Assembly (NCBI GenBank): GCA_022508265.1
Contig: JAFLVP010000001.1
Coordinates: 62,001-126,000, forward strand
Length of the DNA stretch: 64,000 nucleotides
Direction of reading: 5' to 3'
Source: Clostridiales bacterium
GTDB lineage: Bacteria; Bacillota; Clostridia; Christensenellales; Borkfalkiaceae
Shown here: positions 1-9,509 of the stretch, one piece after another
Position numbering within the stretch: position 1 is the first letter of the stretch
Layout of the letters: every line of letters begins with the position of its first letter
The notes under the pieces: model-generated
Told to the model about the DNA's origin: nothing
Database searches by the model: none
What the model saw: the letters and a program-made list of their open reading frames with translations, nothing else
Program-made: the position numbers and the translations under genes

Positions 1-2
1 AA

Positions 3-2522
3 GATCACGCATTTAGCGGCATAAATCAGCATGGCGATTTGGCGGAAAAATGCTATCCGTTGCATCCATATACTCTGTTATTGTTGCCTAAAATTTCGGA
101 ATTAGTTGCTCAAAATGAACGTACAATATTTACTTTCTTATCTTCGACGGAGCGTTCGTCAGTTCCGTATTTTTTGCGTACAGATGATTCGGAATTTCCA
201 TTAATTGAACCTGACTATATATATGACTATTTTGAAACTCTTTTTAAAGGTGAACCGTACGGTAGCAATATTAAGCAACAGTGGCAAATTGCAACATCGG
301 CTCTCTCTAAATTAAAAGAGTTTGATAATTTATTGGCGGAGAAAATTGTCAAAACTATAATTCTTATTTACTGTGTAAACGATTTTGAAACGCTTCCTCC
401 GAGTTGGGATATTATTTGCGATATTTATGCTACTCACTACACGTGGGCTGAAATAGAATCGGCAAAACAGGTTTTAAAAAATTGTCACTTGCTTATAGAA
501 TTGTTGTATAAGCCTCATGTACGCATTACGGCAGGCAGTAGCCACAATGCTTTAGAAATAATACAACAAGAGAAGTATAGAATAGAGAAAGACGTTAACC
601 CGAAGGACATTCTCAATGAGTTAATAACAGTTAAATATCTCTATCCTGTACAGTACAACGATGAGAATGAAATTGTTCGCTATTACGAATTCCGGTTTGT
701 ATATAGTGATGATTTACAATTTATTAATAGACAAGGTCTGGAATTAAATACATCTGCTGATGGCATCGTTTTTGCTGTTCTAGTAAGCAATGAACAAGAA
801 CTGCAGACGGCAAGAAATGAAATTCTAGCCAATGAAAATCAAAGAGCTATATTTGTACTTCCCAATGAAACATATACTTATTTCAATTTGGTATGGGAGT
901 TTAAAGCAATACAAAATTTAATTGAGCAATATTCCGGTAAAGAAGTTGAATTGGTTGATGAGCTGACCTACCTTTTAGAGGATAGGTATAATGTATTAAA
1001 TGCCTTTATAGAAAATACTTATTTTAGATTTTCGAAGCACCTATCAAGAGTTTACTATCAGACACAAGAACGATATATAGTAAGAAAAGCTCATTTGCCT
1101 CAATTACTATCAGAAATCACTGCAGAAGTATTTTATCGTACTCCTAAAATAGTAAATGATTTAATAAACAGGAATGAGTTGAGTGGTGCCATAAAAAACG
1201 CAAGGAATAAGATACTGACAGCGTTATTGTCGGAAACAATAAAAAAGGATCTAGGACTTCAAGGGAATGGTCCCGAATTGAATATAATGCGAAGCATGTT
1301 GTTGACTCCGGGAATCCTTATAAATAATGAAGATGCTCAATTGGATTACAATTGCGCAGACGAACGTTTCCGTGAAGTATTACAAGTAATACGCGCCCAC
1401 ATAACTGATTCATCACAAAATGTAAATTTAAATTTAGGGGATCTCTACAATACCTTAATTAAGCCGGAATTCGGATATGGATTAAAAAAAGGCACAATAC
1501 TGATATTTTTGGCAATAGCATTTGTTCAATACAAAGAGCACTTAATAATAAAAAGAAAAGATCGTGAATATGCGCCTTCTGTTGCAATATTAAATGATAT
1601 TGAATTTTCTCCGCAAGATTTTAAAGTTGTGCTTGAACAGTGGGATGACGATAAAGATTCCTACGTTTCAGGATTAGAAAGTATTTTTTCACAATTTATA
1701 AATACATCAGATAGAGCGAGTGGTATATTTACTTATCTTGTGAAAGCTATGCGCAGGTGGTATCTTCAACTAACAAAATTTGAAGTTTCCACTAAGCTCG
1801 TCTGCAATAAAGATGGCTTAATTACGCCGGCAGAAAGTTGCAATTTACGGTTCCGTAATGCATTGAGTAATTCTGAAATTAACGCTCATGAATTCTTATT
1901 CAAACAGTTACCTGATATTTTTGGCGCAGACACATTGGCAAATGCGCTTGCCGGAGTACGGAATGCCTATCACCAAATAAGTAATACATATCCAAATCTT
2001 CATAGTAAATTCATTAACGAAATTAAAGCTATCTTTGAGGCTAAAACTGATGAAAGTTTAACTTCAGTTATAGCAAATTTCTACGATGATTTAAAAGATA
2101 TTACGAAGGAGCATCTATTTAGCGGAAAGATAGGAATGTTCCTGGACATAGCAAAGCACCCTAATAATGATGAATTTAAGCTTATTGAGTCTATAGCACG
2201 TGCGTTATTTAATCTTCGCATGGGGGATTTCAATGACGAAATAATGAACTGTTTTATTGAGGGGGTGCGATCAGTTCGCAATGACATATTGGCGTATAAT
2301 GCTGGTGCAGAAACGGCCACTACGGCAGCCGGAAGCTATAAAATCGTGTATGCTGATGAGAACGGGAATTTCGTTACTAGGCAGTTTAATGCAACAGAAA
2401 ACTCGCAAGAAGGGCAATTCTTATATAATGATTTAACTTCTGCTATTGAAGAATATGGTGAATCAATTTCCAGTGACGAAAAGAGACAGATTTTATTTAG
2501 GATTTTAAAGGAATTAATATAA
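3..2522 (+). CDS. Large ATPase of BrxC/PglY-like type, C-terminal part (5' truncated by window edge)
   Basis: The reading frame is open to the left edge (codons for DHAFSGINQHGD precede the first possible TTG start at 39), so the true start and the Walker motifs are upstream and not visible. About 840 residues are present. The segment YPLHPYTLLLLPKISEL followed by AQNERTIFTFLSS resembles the conserved block after the ATPase core in BrxC/PglY-type P-loop proteins of BREX and related phage-defence systems. This is recognition from memory, not a search. The rest is mostly helical with no clear nuclease motif. The stop overlaps the next start (TAATG), so it is translationally coupled to the cysteine desulfurase. 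In context it is probably the motor or DNA-handling ATPase of the defence cluster. It could equally be a DptH- or Pbe-like component of a phosphorothioation system. Confidence 0.6.
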   Translation, partial: DHAFSGINQHGDLAEKCYPLHPYTLLLLPKISELVAQNERTIFTFLSSTERSSVPYFLRTDDSEFPLIEPDYIYDYFETLFKGEPYGSNIKQQWQIATSALSKLKEFDNLLAEKIVKTIILIYCVNDFETLPPSWDIICDIYATHYTWAEIESAKQVLKNCHLLIELLYKPHVRITAGSSHNALEIIQQEKYRIEKDVNPKDILNELITVKYLYPVQYNDENEIVRYYEFRFVYSDDLQFINRQGLELNTSADGIVFAVLVSNEQELQTARNEILANENQRAIFVLPNETYTYFNLVWEFKAIQNLIEQYSGKEVELVDELTYLLEDRYNVLNAFIENTYFRFSKHLSRVYYQTQERYIVRKAHLPQLLSEITAEVFYRTPKIVNDLINRNELSGAIKNARNKILTALLSETIKKDLGLQGNGPELNIMRSMLLTPGILINNEDAQLDYNCADERFREVLQVIRAHITDSSQNVNLNLGDLYNTLIKPEFGYGLKKGTILIFLAIAFVQYKEHLIIKRKDREYAPSVAILNDIEFSPQDFKVVLEQWDDDKDSYVSGLESIFSQFINTSDRASGIFTYLVKAMRRWYLQLTKFEVSTKLVCNKDGLITPAESCNLRFRNALSNSEINAHEFLFKQLPDIFGADTLANALAGVRNAYHQISNTYPNLHSKFINEIKAIFEAKTDESLTSVIANFYDDLKDITKEHLFSGKIGMFLDIAKHPNNDEFKLIESIARALFNLRMGDFNDEIMNCFIEGVRSVRNDILAYNAGAETATTAAGSYKIVYADENGNFVTRQFNATENSQEGQFLYNDLTSAIEEYGESISSDEKRQILFRILKELI

Positions 2523-3664
2523 TGGAAGGGTATTTCGACAACGCAGCAACTTCATATAAAAAACCCATCGGCATGTATGAATTCATAGCTGATTATATGA
2601 AGCAGTACGGTGCTAATATAGGACGTGGTGGGTATGAATCGTCCAAACGCGGATCTGCTGTTTTGTTTGAAACACGAAAAAAGCTGTTGGATATGATGAG
2701 AGCCCCGGCTACTAAAACAGTCGCATTTATGCCCTCAGCCACAGTTGCTCTCAATACGATTCTTTATGGAGCCAACTTTATAAAGGATGACGTTATTTAC
2801 ATATCGAACTTTGAACACAACGCCATTTTACGGCCTTTGTATGATTTAGAGAAAACAGTAGGCATTAAGATAAAATTTTTGCCTATGAGTAATGAAGATA
2901 AGTTTTCTTTTGACCTTAAACAAATGGAGTTAGATTTCATAAAGGACAAGCCTAAAGTTGTAATAGTATCTCATGTTAGCAATGTTTTTGGTGCTATAGC
3001 TCCAGTCGAGAGAATAGCATTACTCGCTAAAAGATTTAATGCTGTTACAGTAGTGGATGGAGCTCAGTCATGTTCGGTACTTGAATGCGATTTAACAAAT
3101 ATAGATTTTTTTGTGTTTGCTGGTCATAAAACTTTACTTGGACCTACCGGGATAGGAGGATTCATCTGCAATAAAAACACAGCTTTGAATTCATTTATTA
3201 AAGGGGGGACAGGCATTGACTCCGCAAACAGCGAAATGCCTAAAAATGTTCCTGAAAGATTCGAGGCTGGAACAATGAATCTGATGGCGATAGCTGGGTT
3301 AAATTATTCGTTAGATTGGATCTTAAAAAATAAAAGTTACATTCAAGATGCAGAACGAAAAAATCTCGATATATTGTACAACATTTTAAAAAATTATGAT
3401 TTCATGAAGATAATAAGTCCTTATCCTAACAGCAGCAGTATTATATCATGTCAGGCAAGAGGATTTACTTCGGATGAGTTTGGAATAGTGCTGGCAGAGC
3501 GTGGCATAGCTGTAAGGACTGGTTTGCATTGTGCACCAGAAGCACACAAGTATCTTAATACTTTTCCCGAAGGCACAATTCGGTTTAGTATAAGTTGTTT
3601 TACTGATGAGCAGGATTTTATTTCGCTGCAGAAGACTTTAGACGATATTGCGTTAAGTATTTAA
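2522..3664 (+). CDS. Cysteine desulfurase (class V aminotransferase fold), DndA-like role
   Basis: This 380-residue PLP enzyme should take sulfur from cysteine as an enzyme-bound persulfide. Visible hallmarks are an N-terminal YFDNAATS, the substrate/PLP stretch VSHVSNVFGAI, DGAQS (the PLP-binding Asp), FAGHKTLLGPTG with the Schiff-base lysine, and RTGLHCAP with the catalytic cysteine near residue 335. The RTGLHCAP form is of the SufS/group II kind. The start codon overlaps the previous stop (TAATG). No scaffold genes (IscU, SufBCD) are nearby. Its partner is a DndD-like ATPase two genes downstream, so the likely product is sulfur for DNA phosphorothioation, as DndA or SspA provide. Family is certain; the DNA-modification role is inferred from context. 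The matching DndC-like protein is not in the window. Confidence 0.85.
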   Translation: MEGYFDNAATSYKKPIGMYEFIADYMKQYGANIGRGGYESSKRGSAVLFETRKKLLDMMRAPATKTVAFMPSATVALNTILYGANFIKDDVIYISNFEHNAILRPLYDLEKTVGIKIKFLPMSNEDKFSFDLKQMELDFIKDKPKVVIVSHVSNVFGAIAPVERIALLAKRFNAVTVVDGAQSCSVLECDLTNIDFFVFAGHKTLLGPTGIGGFICNKNTALNSFIKGGTGIDSANSEMPKNVPERFEAGTMNLMAIAGLNYSLDWILKNKSYIQDAERKNLDILYNILKNYDFMKIISPYPNSSSIISCQARGFTSDEFGIVLAERGIAVRTGLHCAPEAHKYLNTFPEGTIRFSISCFTDEQDFISLQKTLDDIALSI

Positions 3665-3677
3665 TGAGGAAGAAATA

Positions 3678-5804
3678 ATGGGTTTAAGTAGTTTAACGAT
3701 TCAGAAAGAATATAGGAATTTAAAATGCGATATAATCCATGACTTTTATATCCCTATATTGACGGAGACCATAGTATATAAACGTGCAGTAGGATTTTTC
3801 AATTCGGCCGCATTATATGAAATGGCTATCGGATTAAATCAGCTTGTGAAAAACGGTGGTAAGATTGAACTTATTGTTTCACCTCATTTAACAGACGATG
3901 ATATAAAATCCATACAGCTCGGTTATCAGAAGCGTGAAGAAATAATTGAAAGAGCCTTGCTCCGTAATTTTACTGCGCCTCAAACGCAAGTCGAAAAACG
4001 CAAATTAAATCTATTGGCAAATCTAATTGCTGATGGAACAATGGATATAAAGGTTGCGTTCAAAGTTGATGCAATCTCTGCAGGCATATTCCATGAAAAA
4101 ATAGGAATCGTAACAGATAGCGAAGGTAACAAGATAGCCTTTACGGGATCAATGAATGAGACATATTCCGGTTTGCTACATAATTATGAGTCCATAGATG
4201 TTTATTGCAGTTGGCGCGAAGAAGACGCTGAGAGAGTTTCAATAAAAGAGTATGCCTTTGACAACTTGTGGGACAATTTAGATACGGCAATGGAAGTAAT
4301 AGAATTTCCTAAGGTCGCTATTGAACGTCTAAATACATATAAAGTATCTCCAACACAGGAAATATTACAAACTGATTTTGAAGAACCGACAATTAAGGAA
4401 GAAAAGGGATTCTTTAAAATTCCTAAAAATGTTAAACTCCATCCGTATCAAGAAGACGCAATCAATACTTGGGTAGCCCAAGACTATAAAGGTATTTTTG
4501 ATATGGCAACGGGAACGGGCAAAACCTTTACCGCATTAGGAGCATTATCAAAGTTATCAAAAGATTTTTCCTCATTGGCTGTTATAATCGTATGTCCATA
4601 TCAGCACTTAGTAGAGCAGTGGGTAGAGGATATTGAACAATTCAATGTGGATCCAATTATTGCATATTCAAACTACAATTGGCGGGAATTGTTTTCAGAC
4701 GCAATAAATGCATATCGTTCCGGGGCTGTAAAGAATTTCTGTGTTGTAGTGACTAATGCAACGTTTGAGACAGATGATTTCCAAAAATACATTAATAAGA
4801 TTAAAAAGAATTTATGTTTCATAGTTGACGAAGCTCATAATTTTGGTGCCACCAAATTGAGTGCGATGATGCCTGAACATAGCAGATTCAGATTGGCTTT
4901 ATCGGCTACCATTGAACGGTATAGAGATGAAGAGGGGACTAATCGAATCAAGTCATTCTTTGGTGAAAAATGCATTACATTCACTTTAGAAGACGCAATA
5001 AAACAAGGTTTCTTGACCAGTTACTATTATTACCCTATACCGGTATATCTAACGCCGGAAGAATTAGATGAGTATAAGGTTATAACGAGGCGAATCGTAA
5101 AACTTGGTGGAGGCAGTCCAGAGAATTGTGAAAAAAATCCTGCTGTAGAGTTGCTACTATTAAGAAGGGCAAGGATTGTTGCTGGTGCTCACAATAAAAT
5201 TGCTAAATTATTGGAGGTTATTGAACCTTATCGCAATGATAATCACATGTTAGTTTATTGTGGGGCAACCAAATACGATAGAACTGATATTAGTGACAAT
5301 GATGATGTAAAACAAATTGAAAAGGTCTGCCAATTACTTTATGAAAAATTGCAGATGAAAGTAAGAAAATTTACATCAGAAGAAGATAAAAAGGCAAGAC
5401 AAGAGATTAAGGATCTTTTTAAAGAGGGAATAGATTTACAAGTAATAGCCGCAATTAAGTGTTTAGACGAGGGCGTAAACATTCCTGCCATAAAGAGAGC
5501 ATTTATTCTTGCAAGTAGTACAAACCCTAAAGAGTATATTCAGAGACGAGGAAGAGTTTTAAGAAAGTTTGATGGTAAAGAGTACGCTGAAATCTTTGAT
5601 TTCATTACATTGCCACGACCGCTTGATACTGTTGAATTTTGTTCCCCGGATGATATAAAAAGTGAGATGTCGCTTTTGAAAAAGGAATTTGATCGAATGA
5701 TGGATTTCGCTAACTCTGCAAGGAATCCATTCAGTATAGATAGCTTGAAAGAGCAAATTTTAAATAAATACGGTATGTACAGCTTTAATAGGGAGGAATT
5801 CTAA
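3678..5804 (+). CDS. PLD-domain / superfamily 2 helicase fusion
   Basis: The protein has 708 residues. The N-terminal part (about 1-210) resembles a phospholipase D-like nuclease domain: HEKIGIV and then GSMNETYSGLL give the H-x-K...N...E pattern of PLD-type nucleases near residues 140-165. A DEAD/DEAH-type helicase follows (about 250-640): DMATGTGKTFTA is Walker A, VDEAHNFGA is Walker B, LALSATIER is motif III, and YIQRRGRVLRK is motif VI. The pattern resembles COG1061-like helicases of restriction and defence loci. It follows the desulfurase after 13 bases, with an upstream GAGGAAG ribosome-binding site, and its stop overlaps the next small ORF. It may recognise and cut or unwind non-modified or phage DNA, but only one PLD signature is seen, so a nuclease would need to dimerise. 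Confidence 0.8.
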   Translation: MGLSSLTIQKEYRNLKCDIIHDFYIPILTETIVYKRAVGFFNSAALYEMAIGLNQLVKNGGKIELIVSPHLTDDDIKSIQLGYQKREEIIERALLRNFTAPQTQVEKRKLNLLANLIADGTMDIKVAFKVDAISAGIFHEKIGIVTDSEGNKIAFTGSMNETYSGLLHNYESIDVYCSWREEDAERVSIKEYAFDNLWDNLDTAMEVIEFPKVAIERLNTYKVSPTQEILQTDFEEPTIKEEKGFFKIPKNVKLHPYQEDAINTWVAQDYKGIFDMATGTGKTFTALGALSKLSKDFSSLAVIIVCPYQHLVEQWVEDIEQFNVDPIIAYSNYNWRELFSDAINAYRSGAVKNFCVVVTNATFETDDFQKYINKIKKNLCFIVDEAHNFGATKLSAMMPEHSRFRLALSATIERYRDEEGTNRIKSFFGEKCITFTLEDAIKQGFLTSYYYYPIPVYLTPEELDEYKVITRRIVKLGGGSPENCEKNPAVELLLLRRARIVAGAHNKIAKLLEVIEPYRNDNHMLVYCGATKYDRTDISDNDDVKQIEKVCQLLYEKLQMKVRKFTSEEDKKARQEIKDLFKEGIDLQVIAAIKCLDEGVNIPAIKRAFILASSTNPKEYIQRRGRVLRKFDGKEYAEIFDFITLPRPLDTVEFCSPDDIKSEMSLLKKEFDRMMDFANSARNPFSIDSLKEQILNKYGMYSFNREEF

Positions 5805-5968
5805 TGGATAATATCGATAATGAGGTTGACGAAACCAAATTGAGAAGGATGGAGCAAAGAATATATTTGCTGGAAAAACAAAATATGGCTAACAACGAAA
5901 AAACAGATAGCCAAATGATTGATGCTATTAAAAAGATAATCGAGACGGAGGCGAAGAAATGCTACTAA
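5804..5968 (+). CDS. Small acidic/basic coiled-coil protein (54 residues)
   Basis: A short ORF fills the gap between the helicase and the DndD-like gene. It starts at an ATG that overlaps the helicase stop (TAATG), has a strong ribosome-binding site GGGAGG seven bases upstream, and ends ten bases inside the next gene. The product begins MDNIDNEVDETKLRRMEQRI and ends IETEAKKCY. The middle (RRMEQRIYLLEKQN) has heptad spacing suitable for a short coiled coil. I do not recognise a family. The perfect packing, the ribosome-binding site and the double overlap argue that it is translated. A coupling or adaptor peptide for the DndD-like ATPase is possible but is a guess. Confidence 0.6.
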   Translation: MDNIDNEVDETKLRRMEQRIYLLEKQNMANNEKTDSQMIDAIKKIIETEAKKCY

Positions 5969-7935
5969 AATCCATTGAGTTTAAAGACTTTAGATGCTTT
6001 CGCGGAGATGTTAAGATTAATTTGGCTTGCGATTCACGCAAAAATATTATTGTTGTTTTAGGCGACAATACTCATGGCAAGTCTACTATCATTCAGGCAT
6101 TTGCTTGGTGTTTTTATGGCATACATAATTTTGCTAATCCGGAGATTTATAATAGAGCTATTGCACGTGAATTAGATGCCAATGGGAAAACGTATCCCAC
6201 AGTAGAAGTAGTGTTTGAACACGAAGGTGAACAATACACCGTACGCAGAACACAAGAGTTTATTAAATCGGCCGATGGTAGAATGAACAGCTACAACGGG
6301 ACTAAGTTTGCAATGACTTATGTAGAAAAATCCACGGGTCAAACTAAAAGATGTGGGGAGTATCCCAGTGAATTAATCAAGGCGATTAATAACATTATTC
6401 CGAAAGACTTGGCTCCGTTCTTCTTCTTCGAGGGTGAAAAAGATAACGAATTGACAACAAAAAGCTTAAGCAATGCAGTTCGTAATTTGCTTGGCATTGA
6501 CGCTCTGATGAAAATGAGAGATCATATGCGTGGCAATACCAGAGGAATTTCTTCAAGAAGCGTTTTAGGTTATTATGAGGAAAAGCAAGTAGACAGCGAT
6601 AATGTAAAAGCAAAAGAAGAATTAGAAAAAAGATCAGCAGCCGAATCAAAGATAGCGGAGCTGGAGAACCGTCTTGATGAAATCAATACGGAAATCAAAA
6701 ACTACGAAAACAAAATTGATGAAATAAATAAAATTTTACGTCAAGCAGCACCTACAAAGGCTCTTCAGCAGAGACGTGACCAGTTAGAAAGAGATTTAAA
6801 ACGCGAAAATGAGCTTTTAAATAAAGCGTATAACAATTTCATTAACGATTTTAACGATAACGTTGTAAATCTATTTACTTTGCCATTGCTTGAAAGAGCA
6901 AATGAAAAGCTAAACCAGTTAGATTTGTCTGATAAGGGAATTGTCGGAATTGAAGCGCCTGCAATAAGAGAATTGTTAAAGCGCAGTAAGTGTTTGTGCG
7001 GAACTGATTTAACTCCTGGAACTGCTGCATTCAAAAACGTCGAAATGTATTTCGATATTTTACCTCCCAAATCAGTCAGCACACTTGTAAAACAGATGCA
7101 AGACAATATGTCACAGAACAAATACTCAGGTAATAGTTATGTGAAGAAAAGTCTTGAAAGTTATGGTGATATTCAATACTCCATAAAAAGAATTCATGAC
7201 CTTGAGCGTCAGGAGCAAGAAGCTTTAGAAGAATTAGCCAAGGTAGAAGAATTTAAGACAGAGCAATTTGAAGAAGATTTAAGACAGTTTAGGAAGAGAT
7301 TAGAGACTCTACGGGATGAGCAGAAAAGAAAGTTTGCAGATAAACAGTTGCAGAGCTCTATTAGAGATACCGCAATTGGCAACTATGATCGATACATGAG
7401 TCAATCAAAGAGGAACGAAGAGTACGCATTGTACTATGCTTATGCTCAGAGGATTTATGAGTGGCTTAGCCAAGAATACGATAATAAAGAAAAACAGATC
7501 AGAACTATGCTGGAGGAATCAGTCACTAATTTATTTAACAAAATTTATGTTGGCAACAGAAAGGTTACTATAGATAGCAATTACAACATTTCAATATCGC
7601 CTATGGCTGATACGGGCGGAATTAAGGCTATTCAATATTTCTCATATGTTGGTGGACTTGTTCAGGTTGCAAAGCAAATAATGAATGAGCGCCAAGAAGG
7701 TGAATTATATGGTGAAGAGTATCCGCTGGTTTTAGATGCAGCGTTTTCTCATACTGATACTAAACACACAAAGGCTATTGCAGTTGAGCTTTCTAAGGTA
7801 ACCAGTCAGCTCGTATTTGCAGTTATGGACAAGGATTGGGCACACGTAGGCGACGAAATAGCGGGGAACATATATAAAACGTACACGCTTAAAAAAGTAA
7901 ACGAGGACGAAGTAGTCGTAGAGGAGATATCTTAA
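5959..7935 (+). CDS. DndD-like SMC/Rad50-type ATPase
   Basis: The protein has 658 residues. The N-terminus (IEFKDFRCFRG) with Walker A GDNTHGKST near residues 36-44, then AFAWCFYG, is the usual start of DndD-type ATPases. A long coiled coil runs from about 215 to 500. It is interrupted near residue 346 by CLCGTDL, the Cys-x-Cys-Gly motif characteristic of DndD. The C-terminal Walker B region is PLVLDAAFSHTD followed by LVFAVMDKDW. DndD couples ATP hydrolysis to DNA handling during phosphorothioate insertion by the Dnd complex. The start lies inside the 54-residue ORF and the stop is one base before the next gene, so this is one operon. A general RecF/SbcC-like defence ATPase is the alternative. 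The cysteine desulfurase nearby favours DndD. Confidence 0.8.
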   Translation: MLLKSIEFKDFRCFRGDVKINLACDSRKNIIVVLGDNTHGKSTIIQAFAWCFYGIHNFANPEIYNRAIARELDANGKTYPTVEVVFEHEGEQYTVRRTQEFIKSADGRMNSYNGTKFAMTYVEKSTGQTKRCGEYPSELIKAINNIIPKDLAPFFFFEGEKDNELTTKSLSNAVRNLLGIDALMKMRDHMRGNTRGISSRSVLGYYEEKQVDSDNVKAKEELEKRSAAESKIAELENRLDEINTEIKNYENKIDEINKILRQAAPTKALQQRRDQLERDLKRENELLNKAYNNFINDFNDNVVNLFTLPLLERANEKLNQLDLSDKGIVGIEAPAIRELLKRSKCLCGTDLTPGTAAFKNVEMYFDILPPKSVSTLVKQMQDNMSQNKYSGNSYVKKSLESYGDIQYSIKRIHDLERQEQEALEELAKVEEFKTEQFEEDLRQFRKRLETLRDEQKRKFADKQLQSSIRDTAIGNYDRYMSQSKRNEEYALYYAYAQRIYEWLSQEYDNKEKQIRTMLEESVTNLFNKIYVGNRKVTIDSNYNISISPMADTGGIKAIQYFSYVGGLVQVAKQIMNERQEGELYGEEYPLVLDAAFSHTDTKHTKAIAVELSKVTSQLVFAVMDKDWAHVGDEIAGNIYKTYTLKKVNEDEVVVEEIS

Positions 7936-7936
7936 A

Positions 7937-8431
7937 ATGTTATTTGATAAAGAGTTTGAATTTAAAGGAAAACACGCTGACTACTGCAGGTTCTTAAAAG
8001 ACGAAATAGGTTTGTTCAAGACTTTTAGAGAAGCCTATACTACGAGTGCTATAATAGGGTTCATAAATAACAAGACGGCACAAAAAGAAACGGGAACAAA
8101 ATTACAGTTGGCTTCAATATTACCAAGCGAATTAGCTCAAAAACGTGCGTCATTAACTTTCATTTATCGCCTTATTATGCTTTTGGACAAAAAGGAAGGA
8201 TTTTCTCTTAAAGACTATCAAGATAGAACTTTTAGATACGATGCGGAGGCAGATGAGCACCCCGAGAAGTTGGCAGAGAATATGGAATTATTTAATTCTT
8301 ATGCCTTAGGTGGGTTAGAGCTGTTGTATGATCGGTTTAAGGACTGTCATGAGAAAAAGGATACAGTCAACACGCTGTATGATTTTCTTTATGAGTTTTA
8401 TGAAGATAATGGATTTGTTAAATATGAGTAA
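7937..8431 (+). CDS. Unrecognised 164-residue helical protein of the defence cluster
   Basis: The gene starts two bases after the DndD-like stop, preceded by GAGGAG, so it belongs to the same transcript. The protein (MLFDKEFEFKGKHADYCRFL...) is soluble, rich in charged residues and apparently all-helical. It has no membrane segment and no metal-ligand cluster. Its position directly after DndD is where dndE usually lies, but I do not see the short DndE pattern and it is longer than typical DndE proteins. It may be a divergent DndE, a partner subunit of the ATPase, or a system-specific factor. Function unassigned. Confidence 0.7.
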   Translation: MLFDKEFEFKGKHADYCRFLKDEIGLFKTFREAYTTSAIIGFINNKTAQKETGTKLQLASILPSELAQKRASLTFIYRLIMLLDKKEGFSLKDYQDRTFRYDAEADEHPEKLAENMELFNSYALGGLELLYDRFKDCHEKKDTVNTLYDFLYEFYEDNGFVKYE

Positions 8432-8474
8432 TGTGATTGAAGAGTAAAAAATTTAAAATCAAAGGAGAATAATT

Positions 8475-9509
8475 ATGAAGTGGGAATCATATTCGCATCC
8501 AATTTCAGATATTAAAGATTGGGATAAAAATAATAGATTAGAATTAAGACCGGATTTTCAGCGTAATGAGGTTTGGACAAGATCTGCTCAAATTATGTTA
8601 ATTGATACAATTATAAAAGGAATTCCTATTCCTAAAATTTATATTAAATCAATAATAAAAGAAGGTAATACTTATCGTGTAGTAATTGATGGTCAACAAA
8701 GATTAACGGCAATTTTAAAGTTTGTAAATAACAGACTAACCCTAAGTAAGCCTTATAGCGGAGACTTTATAGGTAAAAAGTTTGATGATTTACCAGTAGA
8801 GATTAAAAATGAAATTTTGCGATATAAAATTGACATAAATGAAATTTTTAGTCCCACGGATGAAGAAATCAGAGATTTATATGCACGTGTAAATAAGTAC
8901 ACAGTTCAGCTCAACAAGCAAGAATTAAGAAGAGCCGATTTCCCTGGCGACTTTATTAACATGGCAGAAGAATTAGCAGAGTTGCCATTGTTTGAAAATG
9001 GGAAAATTTTTACGGTTAAACAAAGGCGTAGAATGCAGGATGTGGAATTTATAGAGGAACTGCTTACAATTCTTTTGGAAGGCATTAAAGATAAAAAAGA
9101 ATATCTAGATGATATTTGTGAGAAATATATGTCACTTGAAAATAAGGAGGAAATAAAAGAGAAGTTTATAAAGATAATATCGGATATAGATGTTATATTT
9201 AGTGATGAGTTACAATTGTCCAAAACGCGGTTTAAACAAAAATCCGACTTTTATTCGTTGTTTGCGTGTATATTTGAATTGCAAAAAAGTGGCGTATTAA
9301 GCGAGGACAAGCTGTCCTCAGTAAGAGCTAAATTACAAGAATTATCCGATAAAGTTGAGCCTCAAAGTGAAATAGAAATTTACAGAGAATATGCTATTCG
9401 TTGCTTAAGCGACGCGAATGCAGTTGCTAGTAGGGAATGGCGTACTAATTATTTGAAAGATATTATAAAATCTTGTTATACGGAAGACGCAGATGGAACT
9501 TTATTATAA
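8475..9509 (+). CDS. DUF262 / ParB-like-fold protein with DGQQR motif, no HNH domain
   Basis: The protein has 344 residues. The N-terminal part holds the DUF262 signatures: RPDFQRNEVWT, the I-x-G-I-P-I-P-K-I segment, and VIDGQQRLTAI with the DGQQR motif near residue 75. DUF262 occurs in GmrSD-type enzymes and in SspE, the phosphorothioate-sensing effector of the Ssp system, where it binds or hydrolyses NTP. Those proteins usually carry a DUF1524 HNH nuclease C-terminus. Here the C-terminal 200 residues are helical and I see no H-N-H pattern. A clean ribosome-binding site (AAAGGAG) precedes the ATG after a 43-base gap. The end overlaps the kinase gene by 17 bases. It is probably the sensor or regulator half of a two-protein effector with the kinase. 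Confidence 0.8.
   Translation: MKWESYSHPISDIKDWDKNNRLELRPDFQRNEVWTRSAQIMLIDTIIKGIPIPKIYIKSIIKEGNTYRVVIDGQQRLTAILKFVNNRLTLSKPYSGDFIGKKFDDLPVEIKNEILRYKIDINEIFSPTDEEIRDLYARVNKYTVQLNKQELRRADFPGDFINMAEELAELPLFENGKIFTVKQRRRMQDVEFIEELLTILLEGIKDKKEYLDDICEKYMSLENKEEIKEKFIKIISDIDVIFSDELQLSKTRFKQKSDFYSLFACIFELQKSGVLSEDKLSSVRAKLQELSDKVEPQSEIEIYREYAIRCLSDANAVASREWRTNYLKDIIKSCYTEDADGTLL

Noticed and set aside
7937..8431. Calling this gene dndE
   Set aside because: Only its position suggests it. The length and sequence show no DndE feature I can point to.
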